A stretch of DNA of 10,774 nt from Calditrichota bacterium. Its GTDB lineage: Bacteria; Calditrichota; Calditrichia; RBG-13-44-9. Below, in pieces: positions 1-6,975 of the stretch (its first letter is position 1; every line of letters begins with the position of its first letter). The notes under the pieces were generated by a model that saw only the letters and a list, made by a program, of their open reading frames with translations, made no database searches and had not been told where the DNA came from. Where the stretch lies: the NCBI GenBank assembly GCA_024276455.1, contig JAJRXE010000149.1, positions 1 to 10,774 on the forward strand, in the 5' to 3' direction. The translations under genes were made by a program, and so were the position numbers.

Positions 1-960
1 CAGCGGACTGTTCGCCTCAATGTGAAAATCACCGTTCGCCGGATCGGCAAATAGAGGATCCGCATCAATGTTCCCCGTACCGGGATAGCCACCCGCTATA
101 TCGCTGTACTCGATCGTTATCGGGTAACCATTGTCGGATATTTCATTATTCGTTCCCGCGCTGTTGTTCCAAAAAACAGAATTCTGAATATTAACCGTAT
201 TCGTACTATCCGTTACATTCAAGCCTCCACCCTGGCTGGTAGCATTATTCCCGTAAAACAGGTTATTGTAAATAACGCCGCCAGAGTAAGAATAAAAATT
301 GATTCCGCCGCCATTTCCGGCAGAATTATTGTAGATCAGATTATTTTGGATGGTCGGATTATTATTGTTTGAGGCACTCGCCCCATTTAAACCGATCCCT
401 CCACCCAAACTACTGGCACTATTGTTTCGAATAATATTGTATTCTATGATAGGGGAAGAATTACCAAAAACAAAAATTCCACCTCCGTGAGTGGCTGTGT
501 TGTTCTTAATCAGGCAATGCCGAATGGTAGGAGAAGACCCGGAAATGACAATCCCTCCTCCATGGTAATCGCCGGTATCACCGTATTTCGATCGGTTCGG
601 GGTAGTCCCATCCTGGATACGACAATATTCCAAAATACTGGTGGTTGTCGTTTGAATAAAATCCAGGCCGTAATGCTTTTGCCCGGGGATTTCATGCTCA
701 AAAATAATTGAATCGGTTTCCGTACCCTGGGCAAGTAACGTTCCGGAAATAAGAATCCGAAAGGTATCTGCAAATTGTACGACCACACCAGGTTCAATCG
801 TAAGGGTTTCTCCACTCGGAATTTCTACATCTCCAATAATCCGGTATGGAGAATTTGCCACCGTCCAGGTTCCACTTTGCGCACCGCTAACATCAATCGC
901 AAAAGCAGCAGGTGCACTTAGTAATAATACCACTATGGTAACCAGTATTAATTTTTTCAT
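1..960 (-). CDS. Secreted right-handed parallel beta-helix protein (C-terminus off the left edge)
   Basis: This gene starts at the ATG at 958-960 and stays open for 320 codons to the left edge, so the C-terminus is missing. A purine-rich Shine-Dalgarno (AGGGAGAAGGG, complement of 964-974) lies just upstream. Residues 1-21 form a signal peptide: KK, a hydrophobic core, then a likely cleavage after AFA. The mature part opens with a strand-rich segment (GTWTV, GETLTIEPG) seen in bacterial beta-helix surface proteins. Asn-rich coils with the pattern NNSA...GGGI then follow, with GGG near residues 134, 158, 188, 218 and 243. The visible end has NIDADPLF and NGDFHIEANSPL, which in this family usually leads into a final IDAG motif. 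Such proteins are surface or extracellular; some bind or cleave polysaccharide, but no catalytic residues are identifiable here. The missing end may hold a T9SS sorting domain (inference). The gene is separated from the next unit by a terminator. Confidence 0.85.
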   Translation of the reverse strand, partial: MKKLILVTIVVLLLSAPAAFAIDVSGAQSGTWTVANSPYRIIGDVEIPSGETLTIEPGVVVQFADTFRILISGTLLAQGTETDSIIFEHEIPGQKHYGLDFIQTTTTSILEYCRIQDGTTPNRSKYGDTGDYHGGGIVISGSSPTIRHCLIKNNTATHGGGIFVFGNSSPIIEYNIIRNNSASSLGGGIGLNGASASNNNNPTIQNNLIYNNSAGNGGGINFYSYSGGVIYNNLFYGNNATSQGGGLNVTDSTNTVNIQNSVFWNNSAGTNNEISDNGYPITIEYSDIAGGYPGTGNIDADPLFADPANGDFHIEANSPL

Positions 961-1010
961 ATTCCCTTCTCCCTAACTTTTGTTTTTTTGACAAATTTTA
1001 CCCAATGCTC

Positions 1011-1030
1011 CAATATGCTTTTCCATATTG
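1011..1030. repeat. Inverted repeat in the beta-helix gene leader
   Basis: CAATATG (1011-1017) and CATATTG (1024-1030) are perfect 7-base inverted arms separated by 6 bases. The repeat lies about 50 bases upstream of the beta-helix start codon. It could be a short hairpin in the 5' untranslated RNA or a protein-binding dyad. It has no U-tract and is not a terminator. A chance origin in AT-rich DNA is possible. Confidence 0.35.
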
Positions 1031-1160
1031 TCGTTCGTCTGACCAAATCCTTTAGATAAAAACTTATTTGTTACCGAGACAAATTTTAATTAGCAATCGA
1101 AGATATTATTAAAAAGGGAAAAAGGATTAAATCACGACTACTTTCAGTTTCAGAATAAAT

Positions 1161-1209
1161 AAAAAAGGGGCAAACAGAGACTTCCTTTGACAGCAAAGTC
1201 CAATGCCCC
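1161..1209 (-). terminator. Rho-independent terminator with nested stems, ending the deacetylase unit
   Basis: Read on the minus strand, an outer stem GGGGCA/TGCCCC (1204-1209 with 1167-1172) encloses an inner stem (CTTTG 1185-1189 with CAAAG 1194-1198; loop 1190-1193). It is followed at once by TTTTTTATTTATT. There is no comparable T-run on the plus-strand side, so it acts for leftward transcription. It lies about 90 bases past the stop of the deacetylase gene and separates that unit from the beta-helix gene. Confidence 0.8.
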
Positions 1210-1300
1210 ACAAAAAAGATTTAAAATAAAAAATGTTAAAACTTAGATGGAATGAGTAATGAATTCGCTGTTAAAAATTAGTTAAAACAAACCGCCATTC

Positions 1301-1966
1301 TCAGGGATACCGTTTGCACAACAGCTGAGGAATTGTCACGAATTGAAATCCCTTTTCTAGAAGTGCGTCGATAAAGCTGTCGATCATATCGATGGTTGCT
1401 CTAACCGTATCATGCAAAAGAATGATTTCCCCACCATTGTAATGCTCTTCTAAAAGCCGCTGCCGGATAATATCGGCATCATTTACCTCAAAGTCTTTCG
1501 GATCGACACTCCAGAAAACCACACGAATTTTCCGTTTAAACAATGCAGGTAACAAACGCCAGCGAAGATCACCTTTCGGAGAACGAAGCAAATTCAACTG
1601 ATCTTGCTGTAATACCTTCCTTAAAGCGTCAAATCCTTTTTGAATCTCCTTCAATGCTTCTTCGTTCGAAATCCCCTCAAAATCTTTATGGGAATAAGTG
1701 TGATTACCAACGATGTGCCCTGCCTGTAAAATAGCTCGGGCAATCTCTGGATATTTTTCAACCTTCGATCCCAACAGAAAAAAAGTTGCTTTAACCCCTT
1801 TCTCTTTCAATATGTGTAATAAACGAGGAGTATTCTCCGGATCCGGACCATCGTCAAAAGTTAAGGCAATCTCCCTGTTTGCATTAATTCCTTTAAAAAT
1901 AATATACGCATTTAAAAAAGGGGTTCTGTCAATCGTATGTTTAATAGTATTTTTTAAAAATTCCAC
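1301..1966 (-). CDS. NodB-type polysaccharide deacetylase (carbohydrate esterase 4), no signal peptide
   Basis: A 221-residue protein that is almost entirely a NodB homology domain. Such enzymes are metal-dependent and remove N- or O-acetyl groups from amino-sugar polymers such as GlcNAc polymers, peptidoglycan or chitin-like chains. The CE4 motifs appear in order: TFDDG at 36-40 (catalytic base and metal Asp), HTYSH at 89-93 (metal His pair), RSPKG at 128-132, SVDPKDF at about 153-159, and LLHD at 183-186 (catalytic His). The start is GTG at 1964-1966. An in-frame TAA lies two codons upstream, and AAAGGG sits at a suitable distance, so no signal peptide can be hidden upstream. The protein therefore looks cytoplasmic or peripherally bound, although most CE4 enzymes acting on glycans are exported. 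It begins 20 bases after the SGNH-like lipoprotein gene ends, so the two are probably co-transcribed, and a terminator follows. Confidence 0.9.
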   Translation of the reverse strand: MEFLKNTIKHTIDRTPFLNAYIIFKGINANREIALTFDDGPDPENTPRLLHILKEKGVKATFFLLGSKVEKYPEIARAILQAGHIVGNHTYSHKDFEGISNEEALKEIQKGFDALRKVLQQDQLNLLRSPKGDLRWRLLPALFKRKIRVVFWSVDPKDFEVNDADIIRQRLLEEHYNGGEIILLHDTVRATIDMIDSFIDALLEKGFQFVTIPQLLCKRYP

Positions 1967-1986
1967 GCTTTACCCTTTAACATTGA

Positions 1987-2817
1987 TTATTCCCCATTCC
2001 CGGCATTTTGCTTGACTACCCCGACCAGTGTTTTAATCAATTCCTGTGCCACCTTTTTTCGACCCAGAGAGTTTAAATGTCCTCCGTCATCGGTGTAATC
2101 ACTAATCAGGGCATAGTATCTTTTACCATTCTTTTCAAAGTATTCCTTACTGGAATCCGGGTACGTTGCTTCCGCTTCTGCCAGGTCAAAAATGGGGTCT
2201 TCTTTAAAATACTCTTTCAGCAAATTATTGAACTCGTTCCTTTTAATATTTTCAATTTCATTACTATCGCCCCCTTTAAGTAGCTTTTTCAGCGCCGATT
2301 TTATCCAATTTGATTTCGAACTAAGCGGTACTGTAATATGGACAAAGGTAATATTCGGATAGGTTGCTTTTAGCTCTTCAATGGTTTTTTTGTAATAATC
2401 AAACAAATCTTCAACATCCGTTGTAGGATTAAAATCAATATAACAAAATTTCATCATCGCAATATTCAGATTCCCTTTAAAAACTTCCTCCACTACCTTC
2501 CGGAAAGAATCACATTTCTTTTTGGGGTAATAATTTTGACCAATACGGGACTCGGCAAAAAAGTATTCCAAATCAGGACGATATTCTTCTGCCTTAATGA
2601 TATTCAACCCCGTAAAACCGGTCTCGGAAAGAATATCTTGAATACCTTGAAGGATATTCCCACCCACCGACTGATGACCGAAATAAATCTTTTGCTTACT
2701 AATCAACTGTAAATTATCTTTTATATCCTTCGACATGATCCATTCCCCACCATTTTTTTGTGAACAATTTGTTAGTAACAGAAAAAACGGGATCAATAAC
2801 ACAAAATATTTAACCAT
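1987..2817 (-). CDS. SGNH-hydrolase-like lipoprotein, paralog of the divergent neighbour
   Basis: A 276-residue protein with a hydrophobic leader ending in LLTNC (Cys18), a lipobox that predicts lipid anchoring. The rest resembles a divergent SGNH/GDSL-type hydrolase. FGHQSVGG at 46-53 stands where block I would be (Ser50 as candidate nucleophile), KFCYIDF at 123-129, ITVPL at 161-165, and DDGGHLNS at 243-250, with His247 in a DxxH-like arrangement typical of block V. The same blocks occur in the same order in the gene at 3074-4255. A classic GDS block and a GxND block are absent, so hydrolase or acyl-esterase/transferase activity is inference. The start ATG (2815-2817) is preceded by GAAGGAGAT, an excellent ribosome site. 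It is the first gene of a two-gene unit with the polysaccharide deacetylase, suggesting a role in modifying a surface glycan. Confidence 0.75.
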   Translation of the reverse strand: MVKYFVLLIPFFLLLTNCSQKNGGEWIMSKDIKDNLQLISKQKIYFGHQSVGGNILQGIQDILSETGFTGLNIIKAEEYRPDLEYFFAESRIGQNYYPKKKCDSFRKVVEEVFKGNLNIAMMKFCYIDFNPTTDVEDLFDYYKKTIEELKATYPNITFVHITVPLSSKSNWIKSALKKLLKGGDSNEIENIKRNEFNNLLKEYFKEDPIFDLAEAEATYPDSSKEYFEKNGKRYYALISDYTDDGGHLNSLGRKKVAQELIKTLVGVVKQNAGNGE

Positions 2818-2878
2818 AACATATCTCCTTCAAATTTTATTAAAAACAATTATTATTTACGAAAACTTCCAATGGCAT

Positions 2879-2907
2879 AGTATATGCTTTAATATACAGC
2901 GTGACAG
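2879..2907 (-). promoter_or_regulatory. Candidate sigma70-type promoter for the lipoprotein-deacetylase unit
   Basis: On the minus strand, CTGTCA (complement of 2902-2907, 4 of 6 matches to TTGACA) is followed after exactly 17 bases by TATACT (complement of 2879-2884, 5 of 6 matches to TATAAT). Transcription would begin near 2872, leaving a leader of about 55 bases before the ATG at 2817. Some FCB bacteria use a different promoter consensus, so this is a candidate only. Confidence 0.45.
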
Positions 2908-2986
2908 GGATAAATAAAAAATTAAAATGTGATATGAACACAATTAAATTACAGAATAACGTAAATCTACCGATTATTGTACATAG

Positions 2987-3014
2987 CAAAGGAAAGTTCC
3001 AGCAACTTTATTTG
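2987..3014. repeat. Imperfect dyad upstream of the T9SS-tagged gene
   Basis: AAAGTT (2993-2998) and AACTTT (3004-3009) are perfect inverted arms around CCAGC. They are extended by CAAA (2987-2990) and TTTG (3011-3014) across a small internal mismatch. The dyad sits about 60 bases before the plus-strand start codon and could be an operator or a leader hairpin. It may also be chance. Confidence 0.3.
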
Positions 3015-3073
3015 TGAGAAAAAAATTTACAATATACAAACGGATCGTGATTTTAAAATAACAGGAGGTTCAT

Positions 3074-4255
3074 ATGTTTATTCGCTCGAAGAAAACTATT
3101 TTTCAGATAATCTTAGTGGTAATAATCATGTTAAATTTACCCTTGATTAGTACGGCCGCTGAAACGGTCATCATTAATCATCAAAACTGGGATCCTTCAA
3201 ACGTGGATCAAACACTATTTGATGCGGTTCGTACCAAAAAAATGCTTTTTGGGCACGCATCAATTGGCGGACAGATTGTTGAAGGGTTGAGAACCTTAGC
3301 CTCACAGAATCCGTCGCGATATGCCATGACGTTTAAAGAAGACCCACCGGCTCTGACCAGCCCGGCACTGGCATTTCCCTACATCGGACCAAATGGAAAC
3401 CCTTTCGATAAAATCACTCGTTTTAAAAACAAAATTGAAAGCACCGACGCCAATGGTAATGTCTGGGGCAATGTGTTAGATATTGCTTATTTCAAATTTT
3501 GTTATGTCGATATTGGAACGAATAGCGATGTTAACCAAATTTTTACTGAATATATTAACAGTGTAAAAAATCTACAGGCTCAATATCCGAATTGTCAATT
3601 CATTTATTTCACCGTGCCCTTAGAAGGGAAATTAGACTATGAATATGATATGATTCAGAATAAAAATAGACATCAATTAAATGAATTGATCCGCAATTAC
3701 GTAAAACAGAACGGAGGTTATTTGTACGATCTGGCCGACTTAGAAGCCTACGACGATTCCGGTGTGTACCAAACCTTCGAATATCAGGGAGCGACGTACC
3801 CCAAAGCCTGGTTTGTACCCAACAATTATGCCAATGACGGTTGGACAACTGATGATGGTGCACATTTAAATAGTAAAGGTAAAGAGCACCTGGCTTTAGC
3901 CATGTGGAAATTGTGGGTCAGTGTGGTGGATCCGGTAGCCGTTACCGGAATGAAAGACAACAATGAAGTTCCGCAGACAATTGAAGTAAGCGAAAACTAC
4001 CCGAATCCTTTTAATCCTTCCACCAACTTTCAAATTTCTCTGCAACGCCCCGCTCATGTCGCAATAGATATCTACAATATTCTGGGAAAGCAAGTGGATC
4101 ATCTGGATTTCGAAAAATTAAGTTCCGGTACCCATGTAATTAAATGGAATGCCAGAGCACTACCTTCTGGAGTGTATTTTTACGAAGTAAAAAGCGATAT
4201 CGACAGCGATCATTTGATGGCCATAAAGGTTGGCCGGATGGTTTTGCTAAAGTAA
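3074..4255 (+). CDS. Secreted SGNH-hydrolase-like protein with C-terminal T9SS type A sorting domain
   Basis: A 393-residue protein in three parts. Residues 1-29 are a signal peptide with likely cleavage near STAA. Residues 50-285 match the lipoprotein encoded at 1987-2817: FGHASIGG at 59-66 (Ser63), KFCYVDI at 141-147, FTVPL at 179-183, YDLADLEA at 218-225, and DDGAHLNSKG at 260-269 (His264). Residues 305-393 carry the NYPNPFNPS motif, a beta-rich FlgD/Ig-like fold (AIDIYNILGK, SGVYFYEV) and a terminal VLLK. This is the type IX secretion sorting domain known from Bacteroidetes, Calditrichota and Ignavibacteria. The protein should therefore cross the outer membrane and be released or surface-attached. 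Enzymatic function is inferred only from Ser and DxxH positions resembling SGNH hydrolases; an acetyl-ester hydrolase or acyltransferase acting on an exopolysaccharide is one option. A strong AGGAGG site fixes the start. It appears monocistronic, with a terminator 24 bases after its stop. Confidence 0.85.
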   Translation: MFIRSKKTIFQIILVVIIMLNLPLISTAAETVIINHQNWDPSNVDQTLFDAVRTKKMLFGHASIGGQIVEGLRTLASQNPSRYAMTFKEDPPALTSPALAFPYIGPNGNPFDKITRFKNKIESTDANGNVWGNVLDIAYFKFCYVDIGTNSDVNQIFTEYINSVKNLQAQYPNCQFIYFTVPLEGKLDYEYDMIQNKNRHQLNELIRNYVKQNGGYLYDLADLEAYDDSGVYQTFEYQGATYPKAWFVPNNYANDGWTTDDGAHLNSKGKEHLALAMWKLWVSVVDPVAVTGMKDNNEVPQTIEVSENYPNPFNPSTNFQISLQRPAHVAIDIYNILGKQVDHLDFEKLSSGTHVIKWNARALPSGVYFYEVKSDIDSDHLMAIKVGRMVLLK

Positions 4256-4279
4256 CATTCATCCTAAATTCGATAAGAG

Positions 4280-4310
4280 ATCCCCGTTGCCGCCCACAAC
4301 GGGGATTTTT
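4280..4310 (+). terminator. Rho-independent terminator of the T9SS-tagged gene
   Basis: ATCCCCGTTG (4280-4289) pairs perfectly over 10 bases with CAACGGGGAT (4297-4306) around a 7-base loop, and is followed by TTTTTG. It lies 24 bases past the stop codon at 4253-4255. On the opposite strand the hairpin is followed by CTCTTATC rather than a U-run, so it should work less well for the leftward operon, which has no clear terminator of its own after its stop at 4362. Confidence 0.9.
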
Positions 4311-4361
4311 GTATATTGCCACGGAGAAAACCAGAAAGTATTTTGATCTATTGCCTCTCCA

Positions 4362-5714
4362 TCAGCTTTCTAATACGTTGTTGATAGCAAAACGATATTT
4401 CCCGGAAGCCAGTGGTTGGATTTTCTCGACCTGCTCGATATCATATCTCATTTTGTCGCCGAATCGCTCTTTAATCAACCGCTGAATTTCAACGTAGCTC
4501 TGCGAACCAAAATCAGAACCCGGAACAATGCGCAACAATAAATGGTCTCGCTTATCCTGAATAATTTGTACCTGTTCCACTCCGGGGATCAAGGTGGCAA
4601 AATTTTCTGTCAATGAAATCCCCGAAACCCACTGTCCGTCAGGAGTAAGGAGGTAGTCGGCAATGCGTCCGGCAATTTTGGTTAACAGGGGATAGGTCCG
4701 CCCACAAGAACACGGTTTGTCGCTGGGAATTGCCATGTCCCCCACCTGATAGCGAATGAAAGGCATCGCGGTGTTTCGCAAATCGGTAACAATTACTTTG
4801 CCTTCTTTTCCTACCCCCACTTGTTTTCCATCTTCAATCACTTCTACAATAAGAGAATCGGTATTAATGTGCAATCCTTCGTGTGCTTCACATTCACTGG
4901 CAATCAGACTCACTTCCTCGCAGCCATAACGATCGAATACCTTGCTATGGAAGACCTGCTCACATTTGGCTCGTTCGTGAGCATGAAGAACCATGGCGGT
5001 ACTGATGATTCCTTTAAACGTATATTCAGGAAGATTGACTTCTTCCCAGTATTTTGCGAACAAATACAAAGAATGGGCATGGCCGAAAAGCAGCGTGGGG
5101 CGCAGTTTCAAGATCCGCTTAGCAAAATCTCGCATCATTTGTTCGTCCATTTTCAGGGTATCCAGATAAATCCCCCTTTCCAATAGGTAATTCCGCAGAT
5201 ATCCTCGCCAACTTTTCTTGTATTCCGGATTTCCCCAAACTCTGGCTTGCCAATCTCCTAATCGCCATCCCGACCATTGATCGCGGTAAAGGGTTACTCC
5301 CCGCTTAAACTGAAATTCGTTATCGTCATTATAAAAATGCAAGGAAACCCCGGTGGAACCGGATGTCTTCCGGGGCACTAATTTTTCTTTCTGGAATTTT
5401 CGCGAGATCATTTCCGAACCGTGCTCGCGGATTTCCTTTTTAGTAAGAATGGGGATAAACTTTAAATCTTCCCAGCTCTTTAAATCTTCAGGATGGAATC
5501 CCGCCGCTTGAAATTTCTTCTGGTAAAATTCGCAATTGTCGTAACTTTCTTTTACAACATGTTTTAATAATTCCCATTGCCTTTCGCGCCTTTCCTCGAA
5601 ACTCAAATGTTCTTCTTTCTCTAATTGTTGAGCAATTTTTATATAGGAAGATCCTTCATACCAGGCCCAGGCAGGTGCCACAATTTTTCGAATTAACCAG
5701 GATGATACGGCCAT
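4362..5714 (-). CDS. CapK/PaaK-like adenylate-forming enzyme (phenylacetate-CoA ligase family)
   Basis: A 450-residue member of the ANL superfamily. Visible motifs: the phosphate-binding loop TSGSTG at 117-122; FGHAHSLY near 210-217; DRYGCEE at 261-267, equivalent to the YGxTE adenylate motif; PFIRYQVGD at 318-326 with the ribose-binding Asp; CSCGR at 335-339 followed by GRIADYL; and a C-terminal SGKYR at 437-441 whose Lys439 is a plausible catalytic lysine. Family members activate a carboxylic acid with ATP, often passing it to CoA. The CapK subgroup recurs in capsule and exopolysaccharide clusters, where its substrate is mostly unknown. The PCSCGR segment is typical of PaaK-like proteins. 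Start ATG at 5712-5714 has GAGGGG upstream. It is the last gene of the leftward operon, 61 bases after the GT4 gene. Supplying an acyl donor for glycan decoration is inference. Confidence 0.85.
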   Translation of the reverse strand: MAVSSWLIRKIVAPAWAWYEGSSYIKIAQQLEKEEHLSFEERRERQWELLKHVVKESYDNCEFYQKKFQAAGFHPEDLKSWEDLKFIPILTKKEIREHGSEMISRKFQKEKLVPRKTSGSTGVSLHFYNDDNEFQFKRGVTLYRDQWSGWRLGDWQARVWGNPEYKKSWRGYLRNYLLERGIYLDTLKMDEQMMRDFAKRILKLRPTLLFGHAHSLYLFAKYWEEVNLPEYTFKGIISTAMVLHAHERAKCEQVFHSKVFDRYGCEEVSLIASECEAHEGLHINTDSLIVEVIEDGKQVGVGKEGKVIVTDLRNTAMPFIRYQVGDMAIPSDKPCSCGRTYPLLTKIAGRIADYLLTPDGQWVSGISLTENFATLIPGVEQVQIIQDKRDHLLLRIVPGSDFGSQSYVEIQRLIKERFGDKMRYDIEQVEKIQPLASGKYRFAINNVLES

Positions 5715-5775
5715 TCGGGTAATCCCCTCATTTATTTAAGATGGTGAAAAACGATTCTTTTATTTCTGAAAATTC

Positions 5776-6906
5776 TCATTCCGGTTTAAACAGACTCCGA
5801 TAAAAATCCTGATATTCTTTAACAAATGTTTTCAAGGAAAATAATCGGTACGCTTTTTCTTTGTTATGTTCCCCCATCTCGTGGGCAGTTTCCTGATCCT
5901 TCAAAATTTTTTCAATAGCCAAAGCAAGTTGTTTTGAATCACCGGTGGGAACCACATAACCGTTTTCGCCATTTGTAATCAACTCCTTACTTCCCCCGGT
6001 TTCCGTGCAAACAACCGGTAATCCCATGGCCATGTATTCAATGACTGCATTCGATAAACTCTCCGAATGGGAAGGCAACACTCCCACGTTTAGCATTTTC
6101 AAAAAGGGGACAATGGGATTAATTTTACCCAGGAAAAACAACTTTCCGTTTAATCCCAACTTTTTTGACAATTCGATCAATTTTTCTCTTTCAGGACCAT
6201 CTCCGGCAATCAAAAAACGGGTTTCCGGAAAATGTTTGGCAACCTCCGCCGCAGCCTTAATAAACACATCAATCCCCTTAACCGGACGGAGGTTGGCTAC
6301 GACCCCTACCAATGGAGCATTGCGGGGAATATTCAGTGCTTCAACCAGTTCGCAGGGCTTCGTTTCCCCGTTTTTGCTAAATAAATCCATGTCCAGTCCG
6401 TTGTAAATCACTTTAATTCTTTCCGGCGGGATGTTCTCTACCTTCTCGGTAAATTCTTTAGTATCCTGAGAATTTGCAATGATATGAGTCACCATTTTGT
6501 TTAGGAACCGTAACAGCAGCAGCTCTTTCTTATTGTGCCAGTATCCTTGATTCCGCCGCGTTGAAATGATTGCTTGAACACCGGCCAATTTTGCGGCCAG
6601 GATCCAGGCAAAATTGGCATCCCGGAAATGGGTTTGAACTATTTGAAAATGATTCTTTCTTAAAAAACGGGCAAATTTAAATATTTTCCAATACGCTCCC
6701 GGTTTCAGAAACGAATAAATGTCAAGAATATGGAGTGGGGATAAATCGTATTCTTCCAACAACCACTTCGAGGGATAAAGACACACCAAATGGGGTTCAA
6801 ATTTTTCTGGATCTAAATTTTTAATCAACAAAACGAGCTGTTTCTCGGTTCCAGCTGTGGGGGATTCGATCGTATCAATCACATAAGCAATCTTAATCTT
6901 TTCCAT
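5776..6906 (-). CDS. Glycosyltransferase family 4 (GT-B fold)
   Basis: A 376-residue retaining-type GT4. The N-terminal Rossmann domain begins IKIAYVIDTIESPTAGTEKQ, whose Gly-Thr-Glu loop stands where the acceptor/donor loop of this fold lies. The C-terminal domain has VIYNGLD at 167-172, VANLRPVKG at 203-211 with the donor-phosphate-binding Arg207 and Lys210, AGDGPER at 234-240, and the EX7E signature (Glu282 to Glu290 in SESLSNAVIEYMAMGLPVV). There are no membrane segments, so it should act at the inner face of the cytoplasmic membrane, adding one sugar to a nucleotide- or lipid-linked glycan. Sugar specificity cannot be read from sequence. An in-frame TGA lies two codons before the ATG at 6904-6906, so the start is secure although the Shine-Dalgarno is weak. 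A 131-base gap containing a perfect hairpin separates it from the acyltransferase gene upstream. Confidence 0.92.
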   Translation of the reverse strand: MEKIKIAYVIDTIESPTAGTEKQLVLLIKNLDPEKFEPHLVCLYPSKWLLEEYDLSPLHILDIYSFLKPGAYWKIFKFARFLRKNHFQIVQTHFRDANFAWILAAKLAGVQAIISTRRNQGYWHNKKELLLLRFLNKMVTHIIANSQDTKEFTEKVENIPPERIKVIYNGLDMDLFSKNGETKPCELVEALNIPRNAPLVGVVANLRPVKGIDVFIKAAAEVAKHFPETRFLIAGDGPEREKLIELSKKLGLNGKLFFLGKINPIVPFLKMLNVGVLPSHSESLSNAVIEYMAMGLPVVCTETGGSKELITNGENGYVVPTGDSKQLALAIEKILKDQETAHEMGEHNKEKAYRLFSLKTFVKEYQDFYRSLFKPE

Positions 6907-6955
6907 TTTTCAATCACAGTTTTTAATCTTTTTCTCAAATTCAAAATCGTTTCCG

Positions 6956-6975
6956 GTTCTGAAGGAATTCAGAAC
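6956..6975. repeat. Perfect 8-bp hairpin in the longest gap of the glycan operon
   Basis: GTTCTGAA (6956-6963) and TTCAGAAC (6968-6975) are perfect inverted arms around a 4-base loop. The hairpin lies between the acyltransferase gene and the downstream GT4 gene, which itself has a weak ribosome site. On the minus strand it is followed by CGGAAACG, not a U-run, so it is not a standard terminator. It could be an RNA-processing or stability element. Confidence 0.45.

Larger units (their letters stand above)
961..1300. other. Gene-free spacer: leader of the beta-helix gene plus an upstream terminator
   Basis: This 340-base AT-rich stretch contains no convincing coding frame on either strand. Its left part (961 to about 1160) is the upstream region of the beta-helix gene. 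It holds the Shine-Dalgarno, an inverted repeat at 1011-1030, and two copies of the 11-mer GACAAATTTTA (990-1000 and 1078-1088). No promoter with two good hexamers was found for that gene. The right part holds the terminator at 1161-1209 that ends the deacetylase unit, so the beta-helix gene is probably transcribed on its own from a promoter between about 1050 and 1160. Confidence 0.6.
2818..3073. promoter_or_regulatory. Divergent control region between the two SGNH-like genes
   Basis: This 256-base, very AT-rich region separates two divergent start codons. The leftward half holds a good sigma70-like promoter (2879-2907) and the AAGGAG ribosome site of the lipoprotein gene. The rightward half holds AGGAGG at 3063-3068, five bases before the ATG at 3074. 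A possible -10 element TACAAT (3028-3033) has no convincing -35 partner. An imperfect dyad lies at 2987-3014. No open frame here looks real. Confidence 0.65.

Noticed and set aside
96..100. D-x-H in place of DxD in the ExoA-like GT2 (residues 96-100 of that protein) as a broken catalytic motif
   Set aside because: The ExoA-like GT2 group is known to carry this variant, and the rest of the active-site motifs are intact, so it is not evidence of inactivation.
487..815. Small open frames on both strands within the beta-helix gene
   Set aside because: They are out of frame with a 320-codon frame that has a signal peptide and repeated coils; their translations show no domain or ribosome site.
4144..4485. 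A 113-codon plus-strand frame spanning the end of the T9SS-tagged gene and the terminator
   Set aside because: It crosses a strong Rho-independent terminator and runs antisense to the CapK-like gene; its product has no recognisable feature.
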